Shown here one piece after another: positions 38,001 to 51,606 of a stretch of 64,000 bases of DNA (its first letter is position 1; every line of letters begins with the position of its first letter). The notes under the pieces are model-generated. The model searched no databases, had not been told where the DNA came from, and worked only from the letters and a program-made list of their open reading frames with translations. This stretch comes from Pseudomonas capeferrum (lineage in GTDB: Bacteria > Pseudomonadota > Gammaproteobacteria > Pseudomonadales > Pseudomonadaceae): assembly GCF_000731675.1 (NCBI RefSeq), contig NZ_JMIT01000001.1, positions 2,603,714-2,667,713 on the forward strand, read 5' to 3'. Position numbers and translations under genes: made by a program.

Positions 38001-39947
38001 ACCCGAGGTGTAGATCAGATAAGCCGGCTGCTCAGGGCTGACCGCGACCGCCAGCGGGCTGTCGCTGCAGGCCGCCCACGTCGGGGGCTCGCAGGCAACC
38101 GCCTGCAAGCCGTCGAGGCCAGCGAAGCGGGTATCGCCAGGCTCATGCAACAGCACGGCGGCGCCGCTGTCGACGATCAACTGCTGCAGGCGCTCTTGCG
38201 GCTGCTGGGTATCCAGCGGCAGGTAGGCGGCGCCGGTCTTGAGCACCGCCAGCAAGGCCGTGACCCAATCGATGGAGCGCGGCAGGCACAGGGCAACGAT
38301 GCTGCCGGCACCGACGCCACGCTGGCGCAGGTAGTCGGCTACGCGGTTGGACGCAGCGTCCAGCCCGCCCTGGGTCATGAAGCGCTCACCAGCGCGCACG
38401 CCGCCCTGGGCCTGCCCTTGCGCCATCGCCTGGTGCCACAGGGCGAGGAAGTCGCGGTGCGGGTAGGTTTCTGCTGCGGTCGGCTGCTGCGCCGCTACCT
38501 CCAGGTGGTCGACGATCGGCTGCTGTTGGGCATGGCTCAGCACGTCCAGCACGCGCCGCAGCGAATCGGCGAGGCGCTGGATGGTGGCGGGTTCGAACAG
38601 GTCGGTGGCGTAGGTGAAGTACCCCTCGATGCCATCGGGTTTATCCGAGAAGTCGAACGCCAGGTCGAAGCGCGCATCGCCACCTTCACGGGCGAAGCCT
38701 TCCACCTCCAGCGTGCCCAGGCGCTTGCGCGACGCGTCGCCCGCCGCCACGTGCTGGTTGATCTTGAACTGGAACAGCGGGTTGTGGGCCAGGTTGCGCT
38801 CTGGCAGCAAGGCATCGACCAGGTGCTCGAACGGCAGCTCCTGGTGCGACTGGGCGCCGCCGATCACGTCCTTGACCTGCTCTAGCAGCTCGGCGAAGGT
38901 CGCGCGTTCGTCTACCTGCACGCGCAGCACCTGGGTGTTGATGAAGAAGCCGATCAGGCCTTCCAGCTCCTTGCGATTACGCCCCGCATTCGGCGCGCCG
39001 ATGCGGATGTCCGACTGCCCGCTGTAGCGCGACAGCACCACCGCCATGGCCGCCAGCATCAGCACGAACAGCGTGTGCCCGCCCTTGCGCGCCTGGCTGC
39101 GCAGCGCTTCGGCCTGCTCGGCGCCAATCTGCAGTTTGAGCACCGCGCCGCGGTAGCTCGGCGTGGCGGGCCGTTCGAAGTCCAGCGGCAGGCTCAGCAG
39201 CGGCTGCTCGTCACCCAGTTGCGCCTGCCAATACGCCAGCTGGCGCTGGGCCTCACCGGCCTCGAGCCAGGCGCGCTGCCAGATCGCATAGTCGGCGTAC
39301 TGGATCGGCAGGGCCGGCAATTGCGCCTCGCGGCCTTCAGCCAGGGCGGTGTACAGCTGGATGAACTCCTGCACCAGCAAGTCGCTCGACCAGCCGTCGG
39401 AGATGATGTGGTGCATGCTCAGGGCCAGCACGTGGTGCTCGGCGCTCAGGCGCAGCAGGGTGACCCGCATCAGCGGCCCGGTCAGCAGGTCGAACGGTTG
39501 CTTTAGCGCGGCATCGACGGCTTCGCTCAAGGCGGCTTCATCGTCGCCCGCCTGGAACTCGACCACGTCCAGCACCAGCGGGCAGGCGCCGAGAATCTCC
39601 TGGTGGAACTCGCCTTCATCCGAAACGAAGCGCGTACGCAGCGACTCATGACGGCTGACCAGCGCATCCAGCGCCTGCTGCAGCACCGTTAGCTCCAGAG
39701 CGCCCTTGAGGCGCACGGCCATCGGCACGTTGTAGGCCGGGCTGTCGGGTTCCAACTGCCAGAGAAACAGCAGGCGCTGCTGGGCAAACGACAAGGGAAT
39801 GCGCGCCAGGCCCTGGCGTGCAGGCACGATGGGCAGCAGGCGGAAGCTCTGCCCGGTGGCCTGCATTTTCGCCAGGATCTGCTGACGCTGCTCCACAGTC
39901 AGGCTGACGAAGCGTTGGGCAATGCGTTGTGCGGGGGTGAGTTGCAT
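32094..39947 (-). CDS. pyoverdine NRPS, two modules (Asp-E, Ser)
   Basis: A 2617-residue synthetase with order C (HHIISDG near 179), A1 (YTSGSTGQPKG near 645), T1 (GGDSIL near 1028), E (HHLVVDG near 1216), C2 (NHHILMDG near 1687, D-L type), A2 (near 2150), T2 (LGGHSLL near 2543). Codes read by eye are DLTKIGHVGK (Asp) and DVWHVSLIDK (Ser). Because the locus has a SyrP-like hydroxylase and an E domain follows this Asp, this is the likely site of D-beta-hydroxy-Asp. The length leaves no room for an extra interface domain. The protein ends STEELDELIS, a probable docking tail. ATG 39947 lies 1 nt after the stop of the previous gene. The DNA is very GC-rich. Confidence 0.92.
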   Translation of the reverse strand: MQLTPAQRIAQRFVSLTVEQRQQILAKMQATGQSFRLLPIVPARQGLARIPLSFAQQRLLFLWQLEPDSPAYNVPMAVRLKGALELTVLQQALDALVSRHESLRTRFVSDEGEFHQEILGACPLVLDVVEFQAGDDEAALSEAVDAALKQPFDLLTGPLMRVTLLRLSAEHHVLALSMHHIISDGWSSDLLVQEFIQLYTALAEGREAQLPALPIQYADYAIWQRAWLEAGEAQRQLAYWQAQLGDEQPLLSLPLDFERPATPSYRGAVLKLQIGAEQAEALRSQARKGGHTLFVLMLAAMAVVLSRYSGQSDIRIGAPNAGRNRKELEGLIGFFINTQVLRVQVDERATFAELLEQVKDVIGGAQSHQELPFEHLVDALLPERNLAHNPLFQFKINQHVAAGDASRKRLGTLEVEGFAREGGDARFDLAFDFSDKPDGIEGYFTYATDLFEPATIQRLADSLRRVLDVLSHAQQQPIVDHLEVAAQQPTAAETYPHRDFLALWHQAMAQGQAQGGVRAGERFMTQGGLDAASNRVADYLRQRGVGAGSIVALCLPRSIDWVTALLAVLKTGAAYLPLDTQQPQERLQQLIVDSGAAVLLHEPGDTRFAGLDGLQAVACEPPTWAACSDSPLAVAVSPEQPAYLIYTSGSTGQPKGVVVSHGALASYIQAVLERLQLPVGASMAMVSTTAADLGHTVLFGALASGRLLHLLPQELAFDPDGFASYMAQHQVGVVKLVPSHLQGLLQAACAADVLPAEALILGGEACPWSLLEKIRALRPECRVINHYGPTETTVGVLTFEPDQRLANCRTVPVGRPLGNACAEVLDGYLNPLAPQVVGELYLGGQGVAQGYLGQPALTAERFVPAADGARLYRTGDRARLSAEGLVEFIGRADDQVKIRGYRVEPGEIGRVLAGLSDVSDAVVLALPLEGDAERLQLVAYVVAEAGVTVPQLQAQLQARLPDYMVPAQVLLLERLPLTANGKLDKRALPAPGAVSRGYVAPEGDIEEKLAAVWADVLKLERVGSSDNFFELGGDSILSLQIIARAKRQGIKITPKQLFEQQTVGQLAQVAKRIEAKQPAAAAPVDTAVSGEVVLLPAQARFFEMDIAQPGHWNQSMLLKPSQRVQVEHLESALRAVLEQHDALRLRFSRQNGQWQARFQALDSAPLVRQRSLAALGELDAAGTEVQASLNLEQGPLLRAELFDLADGQQRLLLVIHHLVVDGVSWRVLLEDLQEAYQQRLKGQPVSLPAKTCSVKTWAERLVAHASSSALQAQGDYWLQVLQGSPAELPRDNPQGSLGNQHARTAASRLDAARTAQLLKQAPAAYRTQINDLLLTALARTLCQWSAQDEVLVQLEGHGREDLFDDLDLSRTVGWFTSLFPVRLAPGQAVGESIKAIKEQLRAVPDKGIGYGLLRYLGDAQTRERLSGAAQARVTFNYLGQFDGSFTAADAASFSPSGESAGRTQCAGAQLGNWLSITGQVYGGELFLEWTYSEDVYRPETIQHLAQAYEQALAELVEHCCQAQHQGVTPSDFPLAALTQAQLDSLPLAPGQIADVYPLSPMQQGMLFHTLYDQQAGNYINQLRVDVEGLDVQRFKQAWQAALDAHDILRSGFVLQGELEQAVQVVRKSVALPCSEHDWRGQPALEAALQALAEGERQRGFELAEAPLLRLALVRTGEARHHLIYTNHHILMDGWSTSRLLGEVLQRYAGLAPQAQATHYRDYIAWLQGQDTAVAESFWKAQLAGLDEPTRLAQAIAGSAGVAGTGYGDHRLAFDAEQTARIEAFARANRVTVNTLVQSAWLLLLQRCTGQASVCFGATVAGRPADLAGVEEQIGLFINTLPVIGAPRAEQTVAEWIGQVQASNLAVREFEHTPLYDVQRWAGQGGDALFDSILVFENYPVSEALQQGAPGGLRFGDVAVQEQTNYPLTLVVELGATLSMHYSHDRALWSDEAIGRLAGCFANVLQALVANAQAVVGELPMLGLQEEQLMVERWNDTQAAYPDQRSIHSLIEAQVFATPHAPALVFGEQSLSYAELNGQANQLAHKLRELGVGPDVLVGIAMERSLEMVIGLLGIVKAGGAYVPLDPEYPQDRLSYMFADSGIALLLTQSHLRDALPIPAGLRSLDLDTEQLGAYSDTNPNIDVAPLNLAYVIYTSGSTGRPKGAGNSHQALVNRLWWMQKAYGLDASDSVLQKTPFSFDVSVWEFFWPLMTGARLVMAQPGAHRDPQLLVDTINQYAISTLHFVPSMLQAFMTHEAVESCVSLKRVVCSGEALPAELARQTLQRLPAAGLYNLYGPTEAAIDVTHWTCQPDESISVPIGQPIDNLKAHILEGSLQPAVRGSAGELYLGGVGLARGYHQRPALTAERFVPDPFSDNGGRLYRTGDLARYDADGVIDYAGRIDHQVKIRGLRIELGEIEARLLELPSVQEAVVLALDGLSGKQLVGYVVPADSTQDEGALRDSLREALKVGLPDYMVPAHLLLLGKLPVTPNGKLDRKALPQPDASQLQGEYVAPQSELEQQIAAIWADVLKLERVGLTDNFFALGGHSLLATSVIVRIQEQAGVSAELKELFEFPVLADFSRQLEGKAPVVDTTQDQLAKSLALLESLSTEELDELIS

Positions 39948-39948
39948 G

Positions 39949-46425
<6,477 letters not shown>

Positions 46426-46463
46426 GTCGAGCGATGTCCTGGCAGTCGAGCGGTAACTGTCAG

Positions 46464-46488
46464 ACGAAGGCATGGGGGGCTGATTTAG
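46464..46488 (-). promoter_or_regulatory. consensus iron-starvation box of the first NRPS gene
   Basis: On the minus strand: CTAAAT (46488-46483), 16 nt, CGTCTG (from 46466). This is a perfect TAAAT-N16-CGT match with the frequent leading C and trailing CTG. It lies about 40 nt before the ATG at 46425 and rules out the longer start. Confidence 0.75.
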
Positions 46489-46514
46489 GGGCGCAGGAAT
46501 TTGGGGGGGGCGGT

Positions 46515-46801
46515 GGGTGCATGCCTTGAGGTTTGCAGCGCCCTGGAGATCGAGCGCCGCCCGCGCGGCGCTTCGCGGGGCAAGCCCGCTCCCACATCTG
46601 TTTCGGGCCAGTGAGTCCTGTTATATAGGCGCGCGACCCCTTGTCTGTACGACGCTATATCGAGGCGGGCGCCAAGGGGCCGCGCGCCAATGCTTCAGGA
46701 ATAATTGGCCCGCAACAAATGTGGGAGCGGCCTTGCGCCGCGAAGCGCCGCGCGGGCGGCGCTCGATCTCCAGGGCGCTGCAAACCTCAAGGCATGCACC
46801 C
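46515..46801. repeat. 287-bp palindrome between the SyrP-like and first NRPS genes
   Basis: The outer arms 46515-46578 and 46738-46801 are perfect 64-bp inverted copies. Inside them are imperfect inverted REP pieces (GCAAG.CCGCTCCCACAT on both sides) and at the centre a hairpin, GGCGCGCGACCCCTTG (46628-46643) against CAAGGGGCCGCGCGCC. Nearly the whole 287 bp can fold on itself around about 46658. No coding frame here is credible. Confidence 0.95.
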
Positions 46802-46822
46802 CTGCCCCCCAAAAAAAACCAA

Positions 46823-47806
46823 TCAACGCAAAACCTGCGAATACCCCTCCGCCATCGCCACCACCACCTTGCGCTTCCCGGTAAACGGCGACCGCGCATG
46901 GGCCGCAAGCATGTTGTCGAGCATCAGCACATCATTCTCCAGCCAAGGAAAACTGACCGTGCACTCATCCAGCACTCCACGGACTTCATCGAGCAGCGAA
47001 TCCTCAATGGTCGAACCATCGCCGTAATACACATTCCGCGGCAGGTCCTCCTCCTCGACAATGTCCATCAGCGACTCCCGCACCTCCGGCTGCAAGTTCG
47101 AGACATGGAACAGGTGCGCCTGGTTGAACCAAACGTCCTCCCCCGTCACCGGATGGCGCGCCACCACCTGGCAGCGCTGTCGGGTGCGCAGTTCGCCATC
47201 TTCCTTCCAGATGCATTCAATGGCATGCGCCCGGCAGTACGCCTCGACCTGGCGTGGGTCTTCGGTGTTGAACACCTGCGACCACTCCACATCCAGCCCA
47301 TTACCGTAGTTGCGCACATACATCAGCCCCTTCTCGACCAGCCGCTCGCGAATACGCGCCGGCATCCGCCGGTAGACCTCGCGGCTGTCGGCAATCGGCG
47401 TCTCGCCCCCGGTCTCGGCAGGGATCACGCTGTAGAACCAGATCTTCATCGGCCACTCGAGGGTATAGGCCTGTTCGTTGTGCAAGGGGATGCTCTGGTG
47501 CGCCGGGTATTCGGTCGAGGTGTACACCCCTTTGGTCACGTTGCTGCGCGGCGTGGAGCCGAACTCGTAGTTGAGCAGCGGGTGGCCGAAGGCGGCAGCG
47601 AACTGGCGGAAAGCCTCGGCCCCACCCACCTGAAAGCCCCTGAACAGGATGCCGCCCGCATGCAGCAGGTGGCGTTCCACCAGCGGCTTCAGTTCTTCGA
47701 ATGCGTCGAGCAGGTCGATGCCGGGCTCTGGCGCGCGCACCAGCAGCGGCAGGTCGCCGCGGGCGGCGTCCAGGGGTTCGATCGCAAAGCTCAGCAATTC
47801 ACTCAT
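46823..47806 (-). CDS. SyrP-like Fe(II)/2-oxoglutarate-dependent aspartyl beta-hydroxylase (TauD fold)
   Basis: The 327-residue protein has the TauD/SyrP layout. The metal-binding HxE is H109-N-E111 (in IPLHNEQAYTLEWP), the distal histidine is about H303 (AAHARSPFTGKR), and the 2-oxoglutarate-binding Arg about 312. SyrP-type enzymes hydroxylate Asp while it is tethered to a carrier domain, so this enzyme is expected to make the beta-hydroxy-Asp that supplies one of the iron-chelating groups. It lies upstream of, and on the same strand as, the synthetases. ATG 47806 follows GAGGTGA. Its own iron-starvation box is at 47882-47905, and a long palindrome separates it from the first NRPS gene. Confidence 0.85.
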   Translation of the reverse strand: MSELLSFAIEPLDAARGDLPLLVRAPEPGIDLLDAFEELKPLVERHLLHAGGILFRGFQVGGAEAFRQFAAAFGHPLLNYEFGSTPRSNVTKGVYTSTEYPAHQSIPLHNEQAYTLEWPMKIWFYSVIPAETGGETPIADSREVYRRMPARIRERLVEKGLMYVRNYGNGLDVEWSQVFNTEDPRQVEAYCRAHAIECIWKEDGELRTRQRCQVVARHPVTGEDVWFNQAHLFHVSNLQPEVRESLMDIVEEEDLPRNVYYGDGSTIEDSLLDEVRGVLDECTVSFPWLENDVLMLDNMLAAHARSPFTGKRKVVVAMAEGYSQVLR

Positions 47807-47881
47807 GTACCGTCACCTCAAGCCAGGGCCGCCATGGCGGCGAAATCGGATGCTGCGCCATCAGGGCGCCTGACTAGATGA

Positions 47882-47905
47882 ACGAGCGTGCCCGGCAGAA
47901 ATTCA
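47882..47905 (-). promoter_or_regulatory. iron-starvation box of the SyrP-like gene
   Basis: On the minus strand: TGAAT (47905-47901), 16 nt, CGT (47884-47882). One mismatch to TAAAT-N16-CGT. It lies back to back with the azurin box, 19 nt away. Confidence 0.5.
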
Positions 47906-47924
47906 CCCGCCCCCACTCACAAGG

Positions 47925-47948
47925 TAAAGCGAGCGCGCGCCGGTTCGT
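47925..47948 (+). promoter_or_regulatory. iron-starvation box of the azurin-exporter pair
   Basis: TAAAG (47925-47929), 16 nt, CGT (47946-47948), followed by CTG. One mismatch to TAAAT-N16-CGT. It lies 39 nt before the azurin ATG. Confidence 0.55.
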
Positions 47949-47987
47949 CTGAACGATGTGCACCCTTTTATCGTCCAGGAACCTTAC

Positions 47988-48440
47988 ATGACACGCCAGC
48001 TTCTGCTCCTCGCCCTGCTTGCCGCGGCCCCTGCCGTGGCCTGGTCGGCCGTGGACTGCGCCGTAGAGATCCACGGCACCGACCAGATGACCTTCGACAA
48101 GGCCGAAATCACCGTACCCAAGGCCTGCACGTCGTTCACCGTCACCCTCGCCCACCCCGGCCAGATGCCCAAGAACGTCATGGGCCACAACTGGGTACTG
48201 AGCACCCAGGCAGACATGCAAGGCGTGCTGGACGATGGCCTGAAGGCCGGTGAGGCACAGGATTACGTGAAGCCAGGCGACACCCGGGTGCTCGCCCATA
48301 CCCGCCTGATCGGCGGCGGTGAAACAGACAGCGTCACCCTCGACACCCGGTCGTTGAAGGCCGGGACCGCCTACAGCTTCTACTGCTCGTTCCCGTTCCA
48401 CAGCACCTTGATGAAGGGCACCCTGGCCCTCGGGAGCTGA
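47988..48440 (+). CDS. azu: azurin
   Basis: A 150-residue precursor with a signal peptide cleaved after AWSA, leaving about 129 residues, the normal azurin length. The copper ligands are present: His in MGHNWVL (mature 46), Cys, His and Met in the spaced [14 protein letters not shown] segment (mature 112, 117, 121), and the disulphide pair in VDCAVEIHG and PKACTSF. Azurin is a periplasmic blue-copper electron carrier. ATG 47988 has AGGA upstream; a longer frame from 47958 would spoil the signal peptide. It lies 46 nt before the exporter gene, behind an iron-starvation box. Azurin is not a known pyoverdine component, so its place here is notable. Confidence 0.95.
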   Translation: MTRQLLLLALLAAAPAVAWSAVDCAVEIHGTDQMTFDKAEITVPKACTSFTVTLAHPGQMPKNVMGHNWVLSTQADMQGVLDDGLKAGEAQDYVKPGDTRVLAHTRLIGGGETDSVTLDTRSLKAGTAYSFYCSFPFHSTLMKGTLALGS

Positions 48441-48486
48441 CCCCGCTGCGCCGCCCACCCCCACTCCATCACCGAGATCGCGCTTC

Positions 48487-50139
48487 ATGAAAACGTCTTC
48501 CCCCGGGGCCATCCGCGAATTGCTGGGCCTGCTGAAACCCTACCGCCCGGCGGTCATCGTCTCGGTGCTGCTGGGCATGGTCGGCGGCTTGGCCGTGACC
48601 GCGCTGCTGGCCACCGTCAACCAGGGCCTGCATGCCGCCGACGGCATGAGCCAGGGCGTGATCCTGGCCTTCGCCGGCCTGTGCGTACTGGCACTGGTGA
48701 GCAGCGTGGCCGCCGACAGCGGCACCAACTACGTCGGCCAGAAGGTCATTGCCCGGTTGCGCAAAGACCTGGGCGCCAAGGTGCTGTCTGCGCCCATCGA
48801 GCAGATCGAGCGCTACCGCACCCACCGCCTGATCCCGGTGCTGACCCGCGACGTCGACACCATCAGCGACTTCGCCTTCGCCTTCGCGCCGCTGGCGATC
48901 TCACTCACCACCGTGATCGGCTGCATGGCCTACCTGGCCTGGCTGTCGTGGCCGATCTTCCTCATCACCCTGGTGGCGATCGGCATTGGCAGCGCGATTC
49001 AGTATGTCGCCCGGCAAAAAGGCGTGGCCGGCTTCAACGCCGCCCGCGACGCCGAGGACAACCTGCAAAAGCACTACTCGGCGATCGCCGAAGGCGCCAA
49101 GGAGCTGCGCATCGACCGCCGCCGCCGCCACGCCATGCTGACCCGCAATATTCAGGGCACGGCGGACTTCATCGCCAACACCCACATCCGCTCCATCAAC
49201 ATTTTCGTGGCAGCCAAGAGCCTGGGTTCGATGCTGTTCTTCGTGGTCATCGGCCTGACCCTGGCCCTGCAATCGCTGTGGCCGAGCAACGACCCAGCGG
49301 TAATGAGCGGCTTCGTGCTGGTGCTGCTGTACATGAAAGGCCCGCTGGAGACGCTGATCGGCAACCTGCCGATTCTCGGCCGCGCCCAGGTGGCGTTCCG
49401 CCGCATCGCCGACCTGTCCGAGCGCTTCTCCTCGCCCGAACCGCACCTGCTGCTGGACCAGCCGGTCAAACGCAGCGCCCCGGGCAGCGCCCACCTGGAG
49501 CTGCACAATGTCGAATACGCCTACCCACCGGTGGACGGCAAAGAGCCGTTTCGCGTGGGGCCGGTGAACCTGAGCATCGAGCCGGGCGAGATTCTGTTCA
49601 TCGTCGGTGAGAACGGCTGCGGCAAGACCTCGCTGATCAAGCTGCTGCTGGGCCTGTATACCCCGCAGCGCGGCGAAGTGCGCCTGAACGGCGTGGCAGT
49701 CGGGCCACAAGGGCTGGATGATTATCGCCAGCTGTTCACCACCGTGTTCGCCGATTACTACCTGTTCGAAGACCTGCCCGAGCACGAGCACAGCCTGCCG
49801 AGTGATGCCACGCGCTACCTGGAGCGGCTGGAGATTGCGCACAAGGTCAGCGTGCGCGATGGCGCGTTCACCACCACCGACCTGTCGACCGGGCAGCGCA
49901 AGCGCCTGGCGCTGGTCAATGCATGGCTGGATGGCCGGCCGGTGCTGGTGTTCGACGAATGGGCGGCCGACCAGGACCCGACCTTCCGCCGGGTGTTCTA
50001 TACCGAGCTGCTGCCGGACCTGAAGCGGCTGGGCAAGACCATCATCGTGATTTCGCATGATGACCGGTACTTCGATACGGCGGACAAGGTGGTGCACCTT
50101 AGCCGCGGGCAGGTGGTTGAGGCGCTGGAGCCGGCGTGA
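48487..50139 (+). CDS. pvdE: PvdE-type ABC exporter of the pyoverdine precursor
   Basis: A 550-residue fused half-transporter. Residues about 1-290 hold six membrane helices, and the rest is an ABC ATPase with Walker A GENGCGKTS (near 375), signature LSTGQRKR (near 466), Walker B VLVFDEWAADQDP (near 486) and the switch His in VISHDD. This matches the cyclic-peptide/PvdE exporter family, which moves the acylated ferribactin precursor to the periplasm for maturation. It probably shares a transcript with azurin. An intrinsic terminator follows. Confidence 0.9.
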   Translation: MKTSSPGAIRELLGLLKPYRPAVIVSVLLGMVGGLAVTALLATVNQGLHAADGMSQGVILAFAGLCVLALVSSVAADSGTNYVGQKVIARLRKDLGAKVLSAPIEQIERYRTHRLIPVLTRDVDTISDFAFAFAPLAISLTTVIGCMAYLAWLSWPIFLITLVAIGIGSAIQYVARQKGVAGFNAARDAEDNLQKHYSAIAEGAKELRIDRRRRHAMLTRNIQGTADFIANTHIRSINIFVAAKSLGSMLFFVVIGLTLALQSLWPSNDPAVMSGFVLVLLYMKGPLETLIGNLPILGRAQVAFRRIADLSERFSSPEPHLLLDQPVKRSAPGSAHLELHNVEYAYPPVDGKEPFRVGPVNLSIEPGEILFIVGENGCGKTSLIKLLLGLYTPQRGEVRLNGVAVGPQGLDDYRQLFTTVFADYYLFEDLPEHEHSLPSDATRYLERLEIAHKVSVRDGAFTTTDLSTGQRKRLALVNAWLDGRPVLVFDEWAADQDPTFRRVFYTELLPDLKRLGKTIIVISHDDRYFDTADKVVHLSRGQVVEALEPA

Positions 50140-50161
50140 GATAGCGTTATGAGGGCTTGAG

Positions 50162-50191
50162 GGGCGGTCAGGGTAATGACCGCCCTTTTTT
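50162..50191 (+). terminator. intrinsic terminator after pvdE
   Basis: GGGCGGTCA (50162-50170) pairs with TGACCGCCC (50177-50185) and is followed by six T (50186-50191). A classic Rho-independent terminator, 22 nt after the stop. Confidence 0.92.
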
Positions 50192-50254
50192 GTGCGCGCT
50201 GAGAATGCATGGGCGCAGCAAGGGACTTGTCTTGGTATTTATAGCGCCCGGGAG

Positions 50255-50282
50255 ATCGAGCGCCGCGCGGGCGGCGCTCGAT
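50255..50282. repeat. compact palindrome related to the 287-bp palindrome
   Basis: ATCGAGCGCCGC (50255-50266), GCGG, GCGGCGCTCGAT (50271-50282) is a perfect 12-bp inverted repeat. The same GAGATCGAGCGCCGC string occurs in both outer arms of the 46515-46801 palindrome. The rest of the 359-bp gap to lpxO (50283-50498) shows no supportable gene. Confidence 0.85.
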
Positions 50283-50498
50283 ATAGGCACCCCTGCAAAA
50301 CTAAAGACAGGCACATAGTTGCCTTCACCCTAGCGCCCGACGAACACATCGCAGCCATCCGCCCACAACATTTCGCGAAAGGCCCGTCAGTCCGCCAACT
50401 GGTCAACCCTCTATATCCGCACTGATGGTGCATTACAAGGGCTGGCTGAACACGCCGCGCAAGCGCAAGCCCCGCCTGGCGCTGCAGGCGAGTAGAAA

Positions 50499-51434
50499 TC
50501 AGAACAACCAGCGATACAACAGATACGCCACCACCACCGCCAACACCGGCCGCAGAATGCGGTAAGCCTTCGGATTGGCGCGCTTGAACTGCTTCACATG
50601 GCCACTGATCTTGTTGCTGAAACGCTTGCTCCAGGCATACGCCTGGTTGATCCCGCCAACGCGCTCGTCGTCGGTGTTCTGCGGCGCAGTGGCGCGGCCG
50701 AGGAATGCGCTGACCTGGCGGTTGATGCGGGTCATCAGCGGGCTGCTCAGCGGGCGCTCGATGTCGCAGAACAGGATCACGCGGGTGACGTCGGTTTCGT
50801 TCTTGACCCAGTGCACGTAAGTCTCGTCGAACATCACATCCTCACCGTCACGCCAGGCATACACCTGGCCGTCGACGTAGATGCGGCAATCGTCGGAGTT
50901 GGGTGTGGACAAGCCCAGGTGATAGCGCAACGAGCCGGCGAACGGGTCGCGGTGCGGGTTCAGGTGGCTGCCGCCTGGCAGCAGGGCGAACATTGCGCCC
51001 TTGACGTTGGGGATGCTGCTGACCAGCTCGACGGTGCGCGGGCACAGGGCTTCGGCCGATGGCAGCGGTTTGTCGTACCACTTCAGGTAGAAGCGCTTCC
51101 AGCCCTTCTTGAAGAACGAGCCGAAGCCTGCGTCGTTGTCTTTTTCAGCCGCGCGGATATAGCCCTCGTCGAACAGGCGCATGGCCTCTTCGCGGATGTC
51201 CTGCCAGTTGTCCTTCAGCACATCCAGCTCGGGGAAGCGTTGGCGGTCCAGGTAGGGCTTGGACGGCACGCCGGAGAACAGGTACATCAGGGCGTTATAC
51301 GGGGCGAACAGCGCCGAATGGTTGACGAACTGGCGCAGCACCGGCAGGCGCGCCTTGCCGCGCAGGTGCACGAAAAGCACGCTGCCGAAAAACACCAGCA
51401 GGACACCCGCCTTGGCTGCAAAGGAAAAGGTCAT
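50499..51434 (-). CDS. lpxO: LpxO-type lipid A hydroxylase (aspartyl/asparaginyl beta-hydroxylase family)
   Basis: The 311-residue protein has a hydrophobic N-terminal anchor (MTFSFAAKAGVLLVFFGSVLF) and a hydrophobic end (VVVAYLLYRWLF). Between them is the aspartyl/asparaginyl hydroxylase domain, with its metal site in LNPHRDPFAGSLRYHLGL (about 158-175), later H in ETYVHWVKN and R in DVTRVILF. LpxO hydroxylates an acyl chain of lipid A using iron, oxygen and 2-oxoglutarate. It is a separate transcript from the siderophore genes, and its position beside them may be coincidence. Confidence 0.88.
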   Translation of the reverse strand: MTFSFAAKAGVLLVFFGSVLFVHLRGKARLPVLRQFVNHSALFAPYNALMYLFSGVPSKPYLDRQRFPELDVLKDNWQDIREEAMRLFDEGYIRAAEKDNDAGFGSFFKKGWKRFYLKWYDKPLPSAEALCPRTVELVSSIPNVKGAMFALLPGGSHLNPHRDPFAGSLRYHLGLSTPNSDDCRIYVDGQVYAWRDGEDVMFDETYVHWVKNETDVTRVILFCDIERPLSSPLMTRINRQVSAFLGRATAPQNTDDERVGGINQAYAWSKRFSNKISGHVKQFKRANPKAYRILRPVLAVVVAYLLYRWLF

Positions 51435-51606
51435 GCAACACTCCTTGGAAAGGAAACAGGCCTGCGCTGCCTGCTCCCAAAAAAATCATCCGGCCATCAT
51501 AAACCCATCCCGCCCCGGTACAAACAACCTGGGCGGGATCTGAGTCATGAAGATTTTGCAATAAACCGGATGACCGAGTGTTGCGCCTGGTCAGCGGACG
51601 GGGCGT

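Noticed and set aside
32094..39947. Possible interface domain for the hydroxylase inside the Asp-Ser synthetase
   Set aside because: The protein length is fully used by C-A-T-E-C-A-T; no additional condensation-like domain fits.
46426..46473. Longer N-terminus of the first synthetase (start at 46473)
   Set aside because: That ATG lies between the -35 and -10 elements of a consensus iron-starvation promoter and lacks a ribosome site.
46517..47881. 454-codon plus-strand frame across the palindrome and the SyrP-like gene
   Set aside because: Antisense shadow. The minus strand encodes a clear TauD-fold enzyme with metal ligands.
50192..50425. 77-codon plus-strand frame after pvdE
   Set aside because: It runs through a palindromic repeat, starts right after a terminator and has no supporting signal.
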